DNA of 64,000 bases, taken from Sambucus nigra (lineage: Eukaryota > Streptophyta > Magnoliopsida > Dipsacales > Adoxaceae). The stretch is from the NCBI GenBank assembly GCA_949130495.1, contig CASBWL010000415.1, positions 362,221 through 426,220 of the forward strand, in the 5' to 3' direction. The position numbers were made by a program, and so were the translations under genes. The notes under the pieces are model-generated. The model saw only the letters and a program-made list of their open reading frames with translations, did not search any database and had not been told where the DNA came from. Positions 59,261 to 64,000 of the stretch are shown here, piece after piece (position 1 is the first letter of the stretch; each line of letters opens with the position of its first letter).

Positions 59261-60259
59261 ATTTTCTATTTTCCTTTATATCCCCCCCGTGATATGTGTG
59301 CATGTGTATATATAGAATGGAGGTAGCAATCCTCGACTTGTATCATAGAAGATATAAAGCGAGTCATCCGTAGGAATGTGAGATTAGTGTAGAAAATAAG
59401 ATTTACGTGATTACCCCTACGTTGATCGTTATAAGGGAACGATAACGCATATGGAATAATACGTTACTAAGAACAAGTATATAGAATATAATGAGAAATG
59501 AGATAAAGAAAAAAATAGAAAATAAGAGGGAAAGTGAGAAAAGGACTCGAGTCTCGAGTTTTACCCCAAGATGCCTACGTAGCCTAATAAAGGCATCAAA
59601 GTCCACGTAGTTCGCATGTAAAATGAGGGGTGGGGTTTAAGCCATAAATCCAAATGGAGAAATCTCTTATTTGTGAATGTGTGTGTGTGTGTGTGTAAAA
59701 AAAGTGTTTTAGTTGTGAGAAGAGTGTGGAAAAAGTGTGAGAATCCCTACTTGGAATTTATGAGCAAACCCTCTTTTTCTTGTTTTTTGGGTTTTTATTT
59801 ATATGAAAATATGGGATGTGCAATAATAATAAATAAAAAGTATATTTATGATGTGTGAGATGAGATAATAAAAGTGCTAAGTAAGAAAACAAGTTATTGC
59901 AAATTTAAGAGAATTTAGGAGAGAGTTTGAGAAAGTTGGACCTTCTTGGAGATCCTGAGCTTGATCTTGAATGTTGGGGAGAAACCCTTGCACTTGGTTG
60001 ATGATGGAGAGTGGTTAATTCATCATGTTTGATGAAAGGGATGATGAAAAGTGGGAGTAAAAGGAGGATTTGGAAGTTGGAAACACGCTGCCTTCGAGAG
60101 AGGTTTCTGGGATTCGTTGAGAGTGATTTGCTTCTGATCCGAGATCCTCTTGCAAATGAGGCCAAGGCATCCTTTTATAGGCCCAGGGGATTGCCGATCA
60201 GCCCTGCCATTTGGGAGTGCGCCTCAGGATTTTTCAGAAAATTGGCCGCCAAGGGCAAA
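59261..60259. other. Non-coding stretch, no recognisable feature
   Basis: AT-rich with a short (GT)n at 59678-59696. No gene or terminal repeat seen. Frames near 60011-60530 lie on the border with a tandem array and are not supported. Confidence 0.4.
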
Positions 60260-60910
60260 ACGTTGGTCAGAATCGCGCACGGGGCATACCGTTGGAAAGG
60301 TATTTCAGAGACCTTTGAAAGTCCTTTGGACCTCTCCTAAGTTCAGGAGTATACTTTGGGTTAAATTTGGCTCGAAAGCAATTGTCGGTCCGCTGGACGT
60401 GGAATTACTCGGACGGAAATGGATCGTTCGTCCACATGGTAAGTCCGAATCGTACAAGGGACGGACCGTTAGAAAGGTTAGGAGATTTACTTCGACGTTC
60501 CAAAGAGTTTGGCCCAGTTCGGGGAGTTGACTTTGGTAAACCGGGCCCGAGAAGCCTTCGGTGATCTCTCTGAGTCAAACAGATCGTTCGTCTGCATGGT
60601 AAGTCAGAATCGTGCACGGGATGGATCGTTGGAAAGGGTATTCAGTGCCCTTCGAAGATTCATTCAGCCTCGATCGATATGAAGAGTTAACTTAGGTCAA
60701 ACAGAGCCCGGGAGCGCTCGGTGGCCTCTAGGTCGGGTTTCGGACGCAAACGAATTGTTCGTCCGCATGGTAAGTCAGAATCGTGCACTGGGTGGACCGT
60801 TGGAAAGGGTTTTCAATGCCCTTCAAATATTCATTGAGTCTCGGTCGATATGAAGAGTTTGACTTTTGGGTCAAACTGAGCCGAGGAGTGCCGGAAGGCT
60901 TTCAGGTCAG
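60260..60910 (+). repeat. About 165-bp tandem repeat, about four copies
   Basis: TTCGTC(C/T)(A/G)CATGGTAAGTC starts near 60427, 60588 and 60759 (spacing 161 and 171). Each is followed by GAATCGTGCA(C/A)GGG and GGA(C/T)CGTTGGAAAGG; a partial copy begins near 60266. Divergent, with small length changes between copies. Confidence 0.88.
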
Positions 60911-61094
60911 TACTCGGGATGTGATCAGAGTGTACAGTGATGAGTGAAGGTACTAGGGACCTAAGGAGAGTTAGGCAGTAATAGAATGAGGTGTCTACAA
61001 AGACCCTCGACGAGTGAGTTTGGAACAAATGATAGCCGTCGATTAGACACCGCATGATGCTTCTGAGAGAGTGTGACCGATTTAGAGTATTAAG

Positions 61095-61204
61095 GCCGAT
61101 TCTGAGGACCTAAGGAAGCGAGGATGACTGATTCAGAGGGTCGAGGTCAATTCTGAGGACCTAAGGAAGCGAGGATGACCAATTCAGAGGGTCGAGGTCA
61201 ATTT
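61095..61204 (+). repeat. 51-bp tandem repeat, two copies
   Basis: CTGAGGACCTAAGGAAGCGA starts at 61102 and 61153, with TTCAGAGGGTCGAGGTCAAT between. It runs into the 80-bp array, whose units reuse the GAGGTCAATTCTGA core. Confidence 0.9.
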
Positions 61205-62095
61205 TGAGGACCTAAGAGTGGTGACAATCGAGGATCGAGGTCAGAGTTGACCTAACTCAGGTGACGATCCAAGATCGTGGTCAATTATGACCTAAGAGTG
61301 GTGACAACCGAGGACCGAGGTCAATTCTGACCTAACTCAGGTGACGATTCAAGACCGGGGCCAATTCTGACCCAAAAGTGGTGATAACCGAGGGCCGAGG
61401 TCAATTCTGACCTAACTCGGGTGACGATCCAAGACCGGGGCCAATTCTGACCCAAGAGTGGTGACGACCGAGGACCGAGGTTAATTCTGACCTAACTCAG
61501 GTGACGATCCAAGACCGGGGCCAATTATGACCGAAGAGTGGTGACGACCGAGGACTGAGGTCAATTCTGACCTAACTCAGGTTACAATCCAAGACCGGGG
61601 CCAATTCTGACCTAAGAGTGGTGACGACCGAGGACAGAGGTCAATTATGAACTAACTCAAGTGACGATCCAAGATGGGGCCAATTCTGACCCAAGAGTGG
61701 TGACGACCGAGGACTGAGGTCAATTTTGACACTCAGGTGACGATCCAAGACCGGGGACAATTCTGACCCAAGAGTGGTGACGATCGAGGATCGAGGTTAA
61801 TTCTGACCTAACTTAGGTGACGATCTAAGACTGGGGCCAATTTTGACCCAAGAGTGTTGACGACCAAGGACCGAGGTCAATTCTGACCTAACTCAGGTGA
61901 CGATCCAAGACTGGGGTCAATTCTGACCCAAGAGTGGTGATGACTGAGGACCGAGGTCAATTCTAACCTAACTCAGGTGACGATCCAAGACTGGGGCCAA
62001 TTCTAACCCAAGAGTGGTGACGACCGAGGACCGAGGTCAATTTTGACTTAACTCAGGTGACGATCCAAGATCGAGGTCAATTCTGACCCAAGAGT
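61205..62095 (+). repeat. 80-bp higher-order tandem array (2 x 40 bp), about 11 copies
   Basis: Two related 40-nt halves alternate. One runs GTGACGACCGAGGACCGAGG then TCAATTCTGACCTAACTCAG; the other runs GTGACGATCCAAGACCGGGG then CCAATTCTGACCCAAGAGTG. Starts of the second type fall near 61261, 61341, 61421 and 61501 (period 80), continuing to about 62061. Copies differ at a few sites each and there is no coding frame across the array. Confidence 0.95.
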
Positions 62096-62127
62096 GATTG
62101 CATTTCCTTTGGGAAAAGAAAAGGACT

Positions 62128-62258
62128 CCACTGGGGATAAGAATTGGATTTGAGGTTCCGCTGGGGAATAAGAATTCGATTTGAGGTTCCGCTGGGGATA
62201 AGAATTGGATTTGAGGTTCCGCTAGGGATAAAAGTTGGATTTGAGGTTCCATGGGGGA
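62128..62258 (+). repeat. 30-31-bp tandem repeat, four copies
   Basis: CTGGGGATAAGAATTGGATT followed by TGAGGTTCCG begins at 62131, 62161, 62192 and 62222. Confidence 0.92.
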
Positions 62259-62700
62259 ACTATGAATGAGCTGGGGAAGATTTGGATTGTCCTTTGGGAG
62301 AGATCGCCTGGGGCGAGTGATTCTTCTGATTTCTGCTGGGAAAAAATACCATGTGATATTGTATCGCACCGGGTAGCCGATGGATGGGGAGGCCTTGTGC
62401 CTTTGATTTGAGCGGAGGAGCTGATTGCTGGGAAGATAACCGGTTTGAGGTTGTAATCTCTGCTGAGGAGGTGATTAGGTGGTCCGGGCGCATCGCCCGA
62501 GAGGTCGTTTGCTTGGAGAATTTTTTGAGGCTTTCTAGCATTTTTTGGGAATTTCTGTACGAAATTTTAAGGGGATGCCTGCCAGCATAGACTGAGGGGT
62601 GCCATTCGGCAGTGGCATGGACTTTTGGGCTGCCTCGGGAAGGTGAAGAGGCAGTGCCGATCGGTATGGCAGCGGTCAATGCCGATCGACATGGCGTTTG
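62259..62700 (+). other. Upstream region of the plant-mobile-domain gene
   Basis: No coding sequence supported. Near its end lie repeated words (GTGCCATTCGGCAGTGGCAT, GTGCCGATCGGTATGGCAG, ATGCCGATCGACATGGCG, 62600-62697) just upstream of the TATA box; their CCGATCGG cores are palindromic. Confidence 0.5.
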
Positions 62701-62706
62701 GCCTCC

Positions 62707-62714
62707 TATATAAA
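62707..62714 (+). promoter_or_regulatory. TATA box of the plant-mobile-domain gene
   Basis: TATATAAA in CCTCCTATATAAAGGGGG, 89 nt before the start codon at 62796. With a usual spacing of about 30 nt, transcription would begin near 62740, leaving a leader of roughly 55 nt. Confidence 0.7.
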
Positions 62715-62795
62715 GGGGGCGAATCCCCTTCATTTTTCACAGCTTTTTGCCTTCTCTCTTTTTGCGATTTGTTCTAACGTTCCAATTTTCAAGAA

Positions 62796-64000
62796 ATGGC
62801 CGCCTTTGTGAGCACCGCTGTCCATCTGGAGTGGTTGACCGTTGATGACTGGGCGAATGTGGATTGGAGGGACAGGTTTCCCCTTGCTTTGGGGAATGAG
62901 AATGCCTTTGATGCATTCGAGGAGGTTGCGGATGAGCGAACCTTGCTGCGGGAGCCGTCGCGTCATATCTCTTCGAGAGTGATTCCCGGCGGTTATGTAA
63001 GAAACCTGGCCTTTGGCATTCCTTTCTTTTTGGTGATTTTTCCTTTTTTCTTGACCTTTGATGAGATTTTTCCTTTTGTCAGTCTGATATTTCTTTAAAG
63101 AACATGCGTGCTCGTGGGACGACGAGGTTTAAGGATGTTCGGGAGCATCTCCCACCCGTGGTGTGCTGGATGGTATCATCAGTGGGTTTTGGGAGGTTGG
63201 CGGCTGCTCTAGATGAGACGTCTCGTTCGACAGCAGTCTTGTATGCTCTGGGGGAGAGGTGGTGGGACACTACCCACACTTTTCATTTTGGCTTCGGGGA
63301 GATGACGGTGACTCCCATAGATGTGCAGCAACTGCTGGGGCTGGATTGTGATGAGGAGCAGATAGAGGTGGATCTCTCCTTGCGGGTGAGGCCAGAGGCG
63401 GTGCATGCGGCACATGGTGATGTGAGGAGGATAGTCTCTCGGGATTCTATCTGGCTGTCCCTGCTAAAGGATGTTCTCTTGAGTAGGGTGATTGATGTGG
63501 AGGACGGGCTGCAACTGAGGCAGATGGCCCGATTGTTCATCTTGTTAGTGCTGGGAGGTTTCATGGTGGCGTCGAGCGGCGACGTCATCTATTTGTGGTT
63601 TTTGCCATACTTGAGGATGTTTTCGAACATCCCTTTTTATGATTGGGGGAGTCTGACCTTTTCGACCTTTTACTCCTCTTTGGATGCATTCAGCCGGTGC
63701 TGCCGACAGACTTTTACTGGAGCCATGTATCTCCTTGAGGTATTCTTTACTTTGCGCATTTTCATTTCATGCATTCGCATTTTCCTTTCATGCATTCACA
63801 TTTTCCTTATGCATCTCTTGTGAATTCAGACGTGGTTCTATGAGGTGATTGGGTGCAACACCCCACTAATCGCTTTTGAGGACGGCACTGTTGGGGACTT
63901 CTGCCGACTGTATCGATGGCGTAAGGCCAACCGACAGTCAAAGGGATCTCTTTCCCTGGAGGCGGTGTGTCAGGTATTAAATGACCTGACCAGTGGTCAG
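62796..64000 (+). CDS. Plant mobile domain (PMD, MAIN-like) protein gene, 5' part; continues past the window
   Basis: Three exons with phase-0 introns and no stop. Exon 1 62796-62996 (67 codons; donor TAT-GTAAG), exon 2 63083-63739 (219 codons; acceptor TTTTCCTTTTGTCAG; donor GAG-GTATT), exon 3 from 63830 (acceptor TGTGAATTCAG) to the window edge. Introns are 86 and 90 nt. Exon 2 carries the PMD (aminotransferase-like, plant mobile domain; PF10536 type): HLPPVVCWMVSSVGFGRL, THTFHFGFGEMTVTP, DVQQLLGLDCDEE, LFILLVLGGFMVAS, VIYLWFLPYLRMF and YDWGSLTFSTFYSSLDAF. Exon 3 continues WFYEVIGCN and YRWRKANRQ. Family members include Arabidopsis MAIN/MAIL1 and many transposon-borne copies. The N-terminal 67 residues are not recognised. 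Clean splice sites and an open frame over 343 codons set it apart from the rest of the window. Whether it is a host gene or cargo of the adjacent Ogre/Tat-like element is open. Confidence 0.85.

Noticed and set aside
60011..60530. Overlapping frames of 109 and 126 codons
   Set aside because: They run into the 165-bp tandem array and have no conserved content.
61205..62095. CRISPR-like regular array
   Set aside because: The 80-bp units are contiguous and all parts repeat; there are no unique spacers, and the setting is plant nuclear DNA.

Overview
This window looks like nuclear DNA from a flowering plant with a large, repeat-rich genome. It is AT-rich and made almost entirely of nested, decayed LTR retrotransposons. 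Most are Ty3/gypsy chromovirus-like elements with LTRs of about 1.6-3.6 kb. There are also a 700-bp-LTR Tat-type element, a probable Ty1/copia (SIRE-like) fragment, a Helitron, a CACTA fragment, a MITE and many AT/CA/GA microsatellites. The species cannot be named from the sequence. No rRNA or tRNA gene was seen. The only gene that looks intact is a plant-mobile-domain gene at the right edge.

Layout. 1-10726: plus-strand gypsy element B (pol remnant, then a 3' LTR from 1600). Its LTR is split by solo LTR C (4341-10326, target duplication CTTCT), which is split by solo LTR D (6636-10275, duplication CTCAC). 10727-27175: minus-strand gypsy element E, with 3' LTR on the left, then IN/RNase H, RT, protease and gag, and a scrap of 5' LTR on the right. 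E's pol is interrupted by a Tat-type element (15292-24382, 700-bp LTRs, duplication ACATC) that carries a spliced antisense gene and a copia fragment. 27234-28950: plus-strand gag-protease remnant, head to head with E gag. 28951 onward: an LTR (I) that received a 7.5-kb Helitron (29706-37237) and a complete gypsy element J (37428-47885, duplication CATAA). J has a MITE in its 3' LTR. 47886-51170: RNase H/integrase remnant and LTR K. 51171-52705: a well-kept integrase-chromodomain end (element H) and its LTR. 52706-58950: a small DNA-transposon scrap, minus-strand gag and LTR F, a CACTA coding fragment, and LTR G. 58955-62700: an Ogre/Tat-like leader with three or four tandem arrays. 62707-64000: TATA box and a plant-mobile-domain gene with three phase-0 exons that runs off the window.

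The transposon genes are nearly all dead; what survives is non-coding architecture. Across separate LTR families four things recur: (1) clusters of family-specific palindromic words (for example CGAATCGATTCG, ACCGGTCGACCGGT, TCGATCGATCGA, TCGTTCGAACGA); (2) a block around GGTCGAGATAGTCA about 300 nt into the LTR; (3) a splice-donor-like AGGCAAGTG after the leader; (4) a module of about 60 nt able to fold with GGGG/CCCC and TCGC/GCGA pairing, seen six times. The palindromic words also occur, in different form, in the Tat-type LTR, the copia LTR and upstream of the plant-mobile-domain gene. They are the best candidate here for something not yet described.
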